A stretch of 5,520 nucleotides of DNA from JASFJH01 sp050117725. GTDB taxonomy: Bacteria > Pseudomonadota > Gammaproteobacteria > AKS1. Position numbers and translations under genes: made by a program. The notes under the pieces were generated by a model. The model had not been told where the DNA came from. It ran no database searches and saw only the letters and a list, made by a program, of their open reading frames with translations. The stretch is taken from positions 1 to 5,520 of the forward strand of contig JASFME010000156.1 in NCBI GenBank assembly GCA_050117725.1, written 5' to 3'. This document shows, one piece after another, positions 1 to 5,520 of this stretch (within the stretch, counting starts at the first letter, position 1; each line of letters begins with the position of its first letter).

Positions 1-1343
1 CCCAGCGCCTGTGTGCGTGGCAAATGGCCCGCGATGGCGAGGCCGGTATCATCATTGGCACGCGCTCGGCCGTGTTCACACCGCTGGCGCGGCCCGGCAT
101 CATCATTATCGATGAAGAGCACGATGGTTCCTTCAAGCAACAGGACGGCTTTCGCTACCATGCCCGCGATCTCGCGGTACGCCGCGCACAGCAATGCAGG
201 ATCCCGGTGATCCTCGGTTCGGCGACGCCCTCGCTGGAAAGCCTCGATAACGCCCGGCAGGGCCGTTACCGTCATGTCACCCTGAGCGAACGCGCCGGTG
301 GTGGCAAGCTGCCACCGATTGCCCTGATCGATTGCCGCAAACAACCCCTGCAACAGGGTCTGTCGAAGAGCCTGCTCGACAACATGCGCGAGCATCTTGC
401 GCGCGACGAGCAGGTGCTGCTGTTCCTTAACCGGCGCGGCTATGCCCCGACACTGATGTGCTATGACTGCGGCTGGACCGCACACTGCGCGCGCTGCGAT
501 GCGCAGTTGATTGTCCATCACGGTCCGGAACGGCTGCGTTGCCACCATTGTGACCACACCGAAGCGCTGCCGACACAGTGCCCGGCGTGTGCCTCGGCCA
601 GGCTGCGGCCGCTTGGCCAGGGCACCGAGCGCATCGAGACAGCACTTGCCGAACTGTTCCCGGACAAGCGCGTGTTGCGCATCGATCGCGACAGCACGCG
701 CCGCAAGGGCGCCATGCATGCGATGCTCGAGCAGATCCATCGCGGTGAGGCCGATATCCTGCTCGGCACACAAATGCTGGCCAAGGGCCATGACTTCCCC
801 GGCGTGACGCTGGTCGGCGTCCTGAATGCCGACCAGGGTCTGTTCAGCATTGACCACCGCGCCAGCGAACGCATGGCGCAGCTCATCATCCAGGTCGCCG
901 GGCGCGCCGGGCGGGCCACGCAACCCGGCCGCGTGCTTGTCCAGACCTGGCACCCGGATCATCCACTGCTGCAAACCCTTGTCACCCGCGGCTACCCGGC
1001 TTTTGCCGAGCAGGCGCTGGCCGAGCGTCGTGAGGCCGCCCTGCCACCGTATTCACGGCTGGCCCTGTTACGCGCCGAGGCCACTGCCGCACAGGCGCCG
1101 CAGGCCTTCCTCAGCGAAGCCGCAGCTATCGCACCAACACGGGATGGCGTCATGTTGCTCGGCCCGGTGCCGGCCCCCATGGAGCGCCGTGGTGGTCGCT
1201 ACCGCGCCCAGCTGCTCGTGCAGGCCGACTCGCGGGCCAGCCTGCACAAACTGCTGAACAACTGGCTGCCGCTGATCGAGGGATTGCAACAGGCCCGCCA
1301 GGTACGCTGGTCAATTGATGTCGACCCGGTCGATATGTTTTGA
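1..1343 (+). CDS. priA: Primosomal protein N' (replication restart helicase PriA), C-terminal part
   Basis: PriA is the 3'-to-5' superfamily 2 DNA helicase that recognises abandoned replication forks and starts primosome assembly for DnaB reloading. The reading frame is open from the left edge (first full codon at position 3), so the gene is cut by the window. About 446 residues remain of the roughly 730 usual for the family; the DNA-binding N-terminus and the Walker A motif are missing. Visible in order are the Walker B box DEEH (111-122), helicase motif GSATPS (216-233), a zinc-binding insert of eight cysteines in four CxxC pairs (codons at 459/468, 486/495, 540/549 and 579/588), GTQMLAKGHD (765-794) and the motif VI segment QVAGRAGR (891-914). 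The C-terminus follows to TGA at 1341-1343. All key motifs in the visible part are intact. An internal ATG at 24 is not the true start, because PriA homology continues upstream of it. A hairpin with a T tract lies about 57 bp after the stop. Confidence 0.97.
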   Translation, partial: QRLCAWQMARDGEAGIIIGTRSAVFTPLARPGIIIIDEEHDGSFKQQDGFRYHARDLAVRRAQQCRIPVILGSATPSLESLDNARQGRYRHVTLSERAGGGKLPPIALIDCRKQPLQQGLSKSLLDNMREHLARDEQVLLFLNRRGYAPTLMCYDCGWTAHCARCDAQLIVHHGPERLRCHHCDHTEALPTQCPACASARLRPLGQGTERIETALAELFPDKRVLRIDRDSTRRKGAMHAMLEQIHRGEADILLGTQMLAKGHDFPGVTLVGVLNADQGLFSIDHRASERMAQLIIQVAGRAGRATQPGRVLVQTWHPDHPLLQTLVTRGYPAFAEQALAERREAALPPYSRLALLRAEATAAQAPQAFLSEAAAIAPTRDGVMLLGPVPAPMERRGGRYRAQLLVQADSRASLHKLLNNWLPLIEGLQQARQVRWSIDVDPVDMF

Positions 1344-1363
1344 CGGGTCACTCACTGCCACGC

Positions 1364-1391
1364 TTGCACGCGCTGCATAAGTAGCGATAAT
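1364..1391 (+). promoter_or_regulatory. Candidate sigma70 promoter for argS
   Basis: A -35-like TTGCAC (1364-1369) and a -10-like GATAAT (1386-1391, five of six consensus bases) are separated by 16 bp. The -35 match is weak (TTG only). A transcript would begin around 1397-1400, about 70 nt before the argS start codon. This is the only good -10 element in the priA-argS gap, so it is the best candidate for driving argS and the two genes behind it. It is inferred from the sequence only. Confidence 0.4.
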
Positions 1392-1399
1392 AGCCGCGG

Positions 1400-1424
1400 G
1401 CCGGCGACTGACCGGCAATTTTTT
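1400..1424 (+). terminator. Possible weak intrinsic terminator or leader hairpin after priA
   Basis: An all-GC 5-bp stem GCCGG (1400-1404) / CCGGC (1412-1416) with a 7-nt loop is followed by AA and six T (1419-1424). This is the shape of a short rho-independent terminator for transcripts leaving priA. The stem is short, and it sits almost exactly where a transcript from the proposed argS promoter would start. It could therefore instead be a 5'-end hairpin of the argS message. An alternative stem, CGGGC (1397-1401) with GCCCG (1425-1429), would exclude it. Confidence 0.4.
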
Positions 1425-1458
1425 GCCCGTCACGCTTTTGTATACGCCGGACAACCGG

Positions 1459-1463
1459 TAAGG
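1459..1463 (+). promoter_or_regulatory. Ribosome binding site of argS
   Basis: TAAGG lies 7 nt before the ATG at 1471, a good Shine-Dalgarno match at normal spacing. It supports that ATG as the argS start. Confidence 0.7.
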
Positions 1464-1470
1464 TTTCACG

Positions 1471-3240
1471 ATGAAAGACGATCTCGCACATTTGCTTCAT
1501 ACCGCCCTGGCCGGCCTGCACAGCACCGGCGCGCTGGCCGTCGAGCCGCCGGAGCACATCAACATTGACCGCACGCGAGACAAGGCGCACGGTGATTTTG
1601 CGAGTAACATCGCGCTCGTCCTCTCCAAACCCGCCGGCATGCCGCCACGCGAGCTGGCGGAAATGATCACACGCGCCCTGCCGGCCGAATCGATCATCAA
1701 CAAAACAGAGATCGCCGGGCCGGGCTTTATCAATTTCTTTCTTGCCAGTGACGCGCAACATGCCGTGGTCGGCAACATCCTCGAGCAGGGCGAGGCCTAT
1801 GGCCGCAGCGAGCTCGGCAAGAACCGGCGTATACAGCTCGAGTTCGTTTCGGCCAATCCGACCGGCCCGCTGCACGTCGGCCATGGCCGCGGCGCCGCCT
1901 ATGGCGCGACACTGGCCAACCTGCTCGACACCGCCGGCTATGACGTCCACCGCGAGTATTACGTCAACGATGCCGGTCGGCAGATGAACATTCTCGCCGT
2001 CAGCGTCTGGTTACGCTATCTCGAACTGGGTGAGCCGGCGTTCGAAGAACATTTTCCGGCCAACGGGTACAAGGGTGATTACGTACAGGACATCGGTGCC
2101 TTCCTGCGCAATAAGTATGGCCCGCGTTTCGATCACAACATCGATGCCGTGTTCAGCGATCTGCCGCCGGACGAAGGCGAACTTGGCGGCGACAAGGAAG
2201 CACACATCGACGGTCTTATCGAGCGCGCCCGCAAACTGCTGGGTGATGAGGATTACCAGATTGTTTTCGATGCCGGTCTCAACGAGATCACCGACAATAT
2301 CCGGCGTGACCTGCTCGAGTTCGGTGTCGAATACGACGAGTGGTATTCCGAACGTACCCTGCATGTGACCGGCCGTATAGATGAATGCATCGACCGCCTC
2401 AGGCATTCCGGGCATGTCTATGAACAAAACGGCGCACTGTGGTTCCGTTCCACCGATTACGGGGATGAAAAGGATCGTGTCGTGGTGCGCGACAACGGTG
2501 TGAAGACCTACTTCGCCGCCGACATCGCCTACCACATGGACAAGCTCGAACGCGGTTTCGATCGCGTCATTGATGTGTGGGGCGCGGATCACCATGGTTA
2601 TGTGCCACGCGTAAAAGCGGCACTGGCCGCGATCGGTGATGACCCGTCGAAACTCGACGTGCTGCTCGTACAGTTCGCGGTATTGTACCGTGGCGGTGAG
2701 AAGGTCCAGATGTCGACGCGCAGCGGCGAGTTTGTCACCCTGCGTGAATTGCGCAACGAAGTCGGCAATGACGCGGCGCGTTTCTTCTACGTGATGCGCA
2801 AGTGCGAACAGCACATGGACTTCGACCTTGACCTGGCCAAATCACAGAGCAATGACAACCCCGTGTACTACCTGCAATACGCGCATGCACGTATCTGCAG
2901 TGTGTATCGCCAGCTCGAGGAAAAGAGCCTGACTGCCGACATGGGCAATGGTCTGGCCAATCTGGCACGGCTTGACGAGTCTCATGAAAACGACTTGCTG
3001 ACACTGCTGGCGAAATACCCGGAAGTGATCGAGAAAGCCGCCGTCACGCATGAACCGCACCAGGTTGCCTATTACCTGCGTGAGCTGGCCACGGCCTTTC
3101 ATACCTATTACAACGCCCACCAGTTCATCGTCGATGATGTTGCCCTGCGTGATGCCCGGCTCGTCCTGATCAAGGCCGTGCAACAGGTACTGCAAAACGG
3201 TCTGCGTTTGCTCGGGGTCAGCGCACCGGATACCATGTAG
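1471..3240 (+). CDS. argS: Arginyl-tRNA synthetase
   Basis: This cytoplasmic class I aminoacyl-tRNA synthetase attaches arginine to tRNA-Arg using ATP. At 589 residues it has full family length. Residues 1 to about 110 form the N-terminal tRNA-D-loop-recognition domain typical of ArgRS. The catalytic Rossmann fold begins near residue 120 with SANPTGPLHVGHGR, whose HIGH-signature equivalent is HVGH at 135-138. The KMSKS-equivalent loop is QMSTR at 413-417, within GEKVQMSTRSGEFVTL; it has lost both signature lysines, and the nearest lysine is K411. The anticodon-binding DALR-type helical domain starts around NPVYYLQYAHAR (463-474) and runs to the C-terminus, ending LLGVSAPDTM. The start is supported by a Shine-Dalgarno at 1459-1463. 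The next gene follows the stop by 3 bp, so the two are probably co-transcribed. The identification is secure. Confidence 0.99.
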   Translation: MKDDLAHLLHTALAGLHSTGALAVEPPEHINIDRTRDKAHGDFASNIALVLSKPAGMPPRELAEMITRALPAESIINKTEIAGPGFINFFLASDAQHAVVGNILEQGEAYGRSELGKNRRIQLEFVSANPTGPLHVGHGRGAAYGATLANLLDTAGYDVHREYYVNDAGRQMNILAVSVWLRYLELGEPAFEEHFPANGYKGDYVQDIGAFLRNKYGPRFDHNIDAVFSDLPPDEGELGGDKEAHIDGLIERARKLLGDEDYQIVFDAGLNEITDNIRRDLLEFGVEYDEWYSERTLHVTGRIDECIDRLRHSGHVYEQNGALWFRSTDYGDEKDRVVVRDNGVKTYFAADIAYHMDKLERGFDRVIDVWGADHHGYVPRVKAALAAIGDDPSKLDVLLVQFAVLYRGGEKVQMSTRSGEFVTLRELRNEVGNDAARFFYVMRKCEQHMDFDLDLAKSQSNDNPVYYLQYAHARICSVYRQLEEKSLTADMGNGLANLARLDESHENDLLTLLAKYPEVIEKAAVTHEPHQVAYYLRELATAFHTYYNAHQFIVDDVALRDARLVLIKAVQQVLQNGLRLLGVSAPDTM

Positions 3241-3243
3241 AGC

Positions 3244-3813
3244 ATGGCACGCAAACCCATGGCAAAAAAACGTGGCACCCACAAGACCCCCCTGCCCGGT
3301 TGGGTGTGGTTGAGTACCGGCCTCATGGTCGGCCTGTTTGTTGCATTCCTTGTTTACCTGCGCGATGTCCTGCCGACCACGCCGACCACCTCCGGCAAAC
3401 AGGCAACAATGCAAACCGATGCGCGTAGCGTCAGGGTCGACAAGGCCGACGAACTGCCACCGCCGCCGAAAACCCGCTTTGATTTCTACACCATCCTGCC
3501 CGAAATGGAGGTCGCCGTCCCGGAAGAAGACCTGCCGATCACGAGCAACAACAAGGCCAAGACTGTCGCCTCACCGGGCAGTTATATCCTGCAGGCCGGC
3601 GCGTTTCGTCAACTCGAGCAGGCCGATCGCATGAAGGCCGAACTCGCGCTGCTCGGCATCGAGGCCAACATCCAGTCAGTGACGATTGATAACCAGAGTA
3701 CCTGGCACCGGGTACGTATCGGCCCCTACAGCAATCTTGAACAGCTCAACAAAACCCGGCAACGCCTGCGCGACAACAACATCAACGCCATGTTGCTGCG
3801 ACTGAAAAGCTGA
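3244..3813 (+). CDS. ftsN: Short FtsN-like cell-division protein with SPOR domain
   Basis: This is a 189-residue bitopic inner-membrane protein. A short basic cytoplasmic tail (residues 1-18, with RK, KK and R) precedes one membrane segment (about 19-39, GWVWLSTGLMVGLFVAFLVYL). A periplasmic linker leads to a C-terminal SPOR domain (about 112-189, starting GSYILQAGAF and including VRIGPYSNLEQ), which in this family binds glycan strands stripped of stem peptides at the septum. Between them, LPPPPKTRFDFYTIL (71-85) lines up with the essential segment of E. coli FtsN as I recall it, LPPKPEERWRYIKEL. F79, F81 and L85 fall on the functionally important W83, Y85 and L89. E. coli FtsN is about 319 residues, so the linker here is very short. 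Its place after argS fits the FtsN/SPOR genes found there in Pseudomonas-like genomes. It starts 3 bp after argS with no clear Shine-Dalgarno, so translational coupling is likely; ATG 3259 is an alternative start. It could be a SPOR protein other than true FtsN. Confidence 0.85.
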   Translation: MARKPMAKKRGTHKTPLPGWVWLSTGLMVGLFVAFLVYLRDVLPTTPTTSGKQATMQTDARSVRVDKADELPPPPKTRFDFYTILPEMEVAVPEEDLPITSNNKAKTVASPGSYILQAGAFRQLEQADRMKAELALLGIEANIQSVTIDNQSTWHRVRIGPYSNLEQLNKTRQRLRDNNINAMLLRLKS

Positions 3814-3824
3814 GCTGCTACAGC

Positions 3825-4544
3825 GTGTCCGGCCTTGCACGACAGCGTTATCACGGTCTTGATGTGCTGCGTGGTAGCGCGATTCTGCTTATGATCGTGT
3901 TTCATTTTTTCTTTGACCTTGACTATTTTGGTGTGGTCCGTATTGATTTTCTCAATGGCCCGTTCTGGCCACAGTTTCGTGTGCTGATCGTGTCGTTGTT
4001 TTTGCTGATCATGGGTATGAGCCTGCACCTGGCGAGTCGTAATGGTTTGAACAAACGTTCCTACTATCGACGATTGGGGTTGCTGGCATTATATGCTGCG
4101 CTGGTCACAGTTGGCAGCTGGTACCTGTTCCCGCAAACCTATATCTGGTTTGGCATCCTGCACTTTATTGCTGTAGCCAGCGTTGTGGGCCTGTTGTTTG
4201 CCAGGTTTGAATGGCTCAATCTCGTAGTGGGACTCATTATCGTCAGTATTGGCAGCCTGTATAGCCACAGTATTTTTGACCAGCCATGGCTGCAGTGGTT
4301 TGGTCTCATGACCTATCTGCCCTACACCGAGGACTATGTGCCATTCATACCCTGGTTTGGCGTGGTGCTGCTTGGCCTGTTCCTGGGCAGACAATTATTC
4401 GACGGGGCAGAAACGCCAACGTTTTTTGTTAACCGGCCTGTACATCCTGCTGGTCGCACCCTCGCGCTGGCCGGCCGCCACAGCCTGCATATTTACATGC
4501 TCCACCAACCCGTGCTGCTCGGCCTGTTGTGGCTGGTGCTGTAA
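3825..4544 (+). CDS. DUF1624 / HGSNAT-like polytopic membrane protein
   Basis: This 239-residue integral membrane protein has about seven predicted membrane segments (roughly 13-30, 50-70, 84-101, 106-125, 130-148, 173-192 and 219-237). The N-terminal YHGLDVLRGSAILLMIVFHF, followed by FDL, and the C-terminal SLHIYMLHQPVLLGLL are the hallmarks of the bacterial DUF1624 family. That family is related to the heparan-alpha-glucosaminide N-acetyltransferase catalytic domain and more loosely to membrane acyltransferases. Family membership is recognisable; a reaction or substrate is not. The conserved-looking charged or polar residues inside membrane segments are D13, R16, H27, D31 and H227. The only reasonable start is GTG at 3825, 11 bp after the stop of the SPOR gene, with a weak GAG at 3812-3814 as Shine-Dalgarno. 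The first two thirds are clearly AT-richer than the neighbours (22 G+C of 60 in 3901-3960, 29 of 60 in 4141-4200). Part of this comes from hydrophobic codons, but it could also reflect acquisition. It ends 13 bp from a convergent gene. Confidence 0.85.
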   Translation: MSGLARQRYHGLDVLRGSAILLMIVFHFFFDLDYFGVVRIDFLNGPFWPQFRVLIVSLFLLIMGMSLHLASRNGLNKRSYYRRLGLLALYAALVTVGSWYLFPQTYIWFGILHFIAVASVVGLLFARFEWLNLVVGLIIVSIGSLYSHSIFDQPWLQWFGLMTYLPYTEDYVPFIPWFGVVLLGLFLGRQLFDGAETPTFFVNRPVHPAGRTLALAGRHSLHIYMLHQPVLLGLLWLVL

Positions 4545-4557
4545 TCCTGAACTGTTG

Positions 4558-5442
4558 CTATTCCGCACCACCAAACAGTTCGCGCTTGAGGCGATACAGC
4601 GCCGAGATGTCCTCGTCGCCATAGCCCTGTTCGATCAAACGCGCATAGTGCACGCGCGTCATCTCGATCACCGGCAGGCGCATGTCGTGTTCGGCAATCG
4701 CTTCGGCCATGTCGCGGCAGATATCGAGATCCTTTTTATGCAGCGCGATCCTGAACCCCGGCGCATACTCGCCACGCGTCATGCTCGGACCGCGTTGCTG
4801 TAAAAACCAGTTACCGGCCGCGCCACCACTGATAACCTCGACCACTTTCTCCAGGGGTAACTGCATGCCCTCGGCAAAGGCCAGTGCCTCGGTCACGGCC
4901 TGGTTGATACCGGCGGCCATGATCTGGTTGACAGCCTTGGTTGCCTGACCACTACCTGCTGGCCCCATCCAGGTGATCTGTTTACCCATACACTGCAACG
5001 CCGGGCGGACCTGCTCCAGAGCCTGTTCATCACCCCCGACCATGAACACAAGCTCCCCGTGTCGCGCACCTTCAACCCCGCCTGACACCGGTGCATCGAG
5101 CAGGCGCACATCCAGCCTGCCAAGCCGGGCATTCAAATCAATGACGGTTTGTGCACGCACTGTCGAGGTATCGACAAGAATCGTGCCCGGCCGCAAGCCC
5201 GGCAACATTGCGATTATCACCTGTTCGAGATCGGCATCGGCCGGGACACTGGTGATGATGCAATCACACGCGGCCGCCAGGTCGGCGGGGTTCGCTGCGG
5301 CCTTCACACCTGTGTGTGCCGCCAGCGCTTCGGCCTTGCGCGTGGTGCGGTTCCACACCGCATGTAACAGCGTGCCACGCGCGAGGTTCTCTGCCATCGG
5401 CATGCCCATTGCGCCCAGCCCGATAAAGCCAATCTTCAACAT
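4558..5442 (-). CDS. NAD(P)-dependent beta-hydroxyacid dehydrogenase (HIBADH / GarR / semialdehyde-reductase family)
   Basis: This complete 294-residue protein belongs to the family of 3-hydroxyisobutyrate dehydrogenase, tartronate-semialdehyde reductase and glyoxylate/succinic-semialdehyde reductase. These enzymes interconvert short beta- or gamma-hydroxyacids and their carbonyl forms. The N-terminal Rossmann domain opens with GFIGLGAMG (5-13, dinucleotide motif GLGAMG at 8-13). After the second strand comes NRT (31-33), a motif usually linked to NADPH rather than NADH. The substrate-binding signature DAPVSGG is at 116-122. The catalytic lysine is K169 in GSGQATKAVNQ, with N173 beside it, and the C-terminal helical domain carries HKKDLDI (K236, K237, D238). 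Length and motifs are all normal, so an active enzyme is expected, but the substrate cannot be read from sequence. The ATG at 5442 has GAGG (plus-strand 5452-5455) 9 nt upstream and lies 1 bp after the stop of the preceding minus-strand gene. The two are probably translationally coupled. Confidence 0.93.
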   Translation of the reverse strand: MLKIGFIGLGAMGMPMAENLARGTLLHAVWNRTTRKAEALAAHTGVKAAANPADLAAACDCIITSVPADADLEQVIIAMLPGLRPGTILVDTSTVRAQTVIDLNARLGRLDVRLLDAPVSGGVEGARHGELVFMVGGDEQALEQVRPALQCMGKQITWMGPAGSGQATKAVNQIMAAGINQAVTEALAFAEGMQLPLEKVVEVISGGAAGNWFLQQRGPSMTRGEYAPGFRIALHKKDLDICRDMAEAIAEHDMRLPVIEMTRVHYARLIEQGYGDEDISALYRLKRELFGGAE

Positions 5443-5443
5443 C

Positions 5444-5520
5444 TCACCAGTCCTCGAAATAGGTATAGCCTTCCAGGCCGGCGCGCAGCATCTTCAGGCA
5501 TTCCTCGCGCGCCTCGAAAC
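5444..5520 (-). CDS. speA: C-terminal end of a probable biosynthetic arginine decarboxylase, partial
   Basis: Reading the minus strand from the right edge, an open frame of 24 codons ends at TGA (5446-5444). It is too short to have been noticed by an ordinary ORF scan. Its last residues, RAGLEGYTYFEDW, closely resemble the C-terminus of E. coli SpeA as I recall it (EAGLYGYTYLEDE). SpeA is the PLP-dependent enzyme that makes agmatine from arginine for putrescine synthesis. Codon composition and the Shine-Dalgarno of the next gene placed inside its last codons support real coding sequence. The assignment rests on about a dozen residues, so the name is tentative. The gene runs off the window and its PLP domain cannot be examined. 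The stop lies one base before the ATG of the dehydrogenase gene. Confidence 0.6.
   Translation of the reverse strand, partial: FEAREECLKMLRAGLEGYTYFEDW
5452..5455 (-). promoter_or_regulatory. Ribosome binding site of the beta-hydroxyacid dehydrogenase gene
   Basis: On the minus strand, GAGG lies 9 nt before the ATG at 5442. It is inside the last codons of the upstream gene, as expected for a coupled gene pair, and it supports the chosen start. Confidence 0.6.

Noticed and set aside
24..26. ATG at 24 as the start of the first gene
   Set aside because: Residues encoded before it continue the PriA homology, and the true start lies hundreds of codons upstream, outside the window.
49..110. Repeated ATCATCATT stretches near the left edge
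   Set aside because: They encode the isoleucine-rich beta strands (IIIG and IIIIDEEH) flanking the PriA Walker B motif. This is coding constraint, not a repeat element.
1348..1950. 200-codon minus-strand frame covering the priA-argS gap and the start of argS
   Set aside because: Most of it mirrors argS coding sequence, its product resembles no family I know, and it would run across the proposed argS promoter and hairpin. It is best explained as a shadow frame.
2011..2814. 267-codon open frame on the minus strand inside argS
   Set aside because: It is fully antisense to the catalytic core of a well-conserved argS. Its product has no recognisable motif, and long antisense frames are expected in GC-rich genes with third-position G/C bias.
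2842..3414. 190-codon minus-strand frame spanning the argS-ftsN junction
   Set aside because: It is antisense to two convincing genes and shows no domain or ribosome site, so it is a shadow frame.
3698..3715. Inverted repeat GTACC / GGTAC with an 8-nt loop
   Set aside because: It lies inside the conserved SPOR-domain coding sequence (HRVRIGPYS region), is only 5 bp, and has no T tract or promoter-like context.
4336..4803. 155-codon plus-strand frame overlapping the end of the DUF1624 gene and the dehydrogenase gene
   Set aside because: It overlaps two genes with clear family motifs. Its product is Cys/Trp/Arg-rich without a domain, typical of a wrong-frame translation.

Overview
The window looks like ordinary chromosomal core sequence from a gammaproteobacterium of moderately high GC content, possibly a sulfur-oxidising or purple-sulfur-like lineage, though the exact group cannot be fixed from sequence alone. 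The evidence is the gene order priA - argS - SPOR/FtsN-type gene, which is known from Pseudomonas-like gammaproteobacteria, together with the ArgRS type and the biosynthetic-SpeA-like C-terminus at the right edge. No mobile element, CRISPR array, tRNA, rRNA or phage gene is visible.

Layout, left to right. Positions 1-1343 (+) hold the C-terminal part of the replication-restart helicase PriA; its N-terminus lies outside the window. Positions 1344-1470 are the only intergenic stretch of any size. It carries a plausible sigma70 promoter and a GC hairpin followed by six T. Positions 1471-3240 (+) are a complete arginyl-tRNA synthetase, argS. It is followed after 3 bp by a short bitopic SPOR-domain protein (3244-3813) with an FtsN-like essential-domain motif. 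After 11 bp comes a 239-aa polytopic membrane protein of the DUF1624 / HGSNAT-like family (3825-4544, GTG start), visibly richer in A+T than its neighbours. These three + strand genes are spaced like one operon.

On the minus strand, a complete beta-hydroxyacid dehydrogenase (5442 down to 4558) meets the + strand operon in a tail-to-tail junction of 13 bp. One base upstream of its start codon is the stop codon of a gene entering from the right edge. The last 24 residues of that gene match the C-terminus of biosynthetic arginine decarboxylase (SpeA). The two minus-strand genes are therefore probably co-transcribed and translationally coupled.

Functionally the window combines housekeeping genes (replication restart, tRNA charging, cell division) with two less defined ones (a DUF1624 membrane protein and a beta-HAD dehydrogenase next to a polyamine gene). 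I see no convincing new multi-gene system. The points most worth checking are the very short FtsN-like protein with a recognisable essential-domain motif, the lysine-free KMSKS-equivalent loop of ArgRS, the DUF1624 gene where hslVU sits in relatives, the structured argS leader, and the speA-dehydrogenase coupling.
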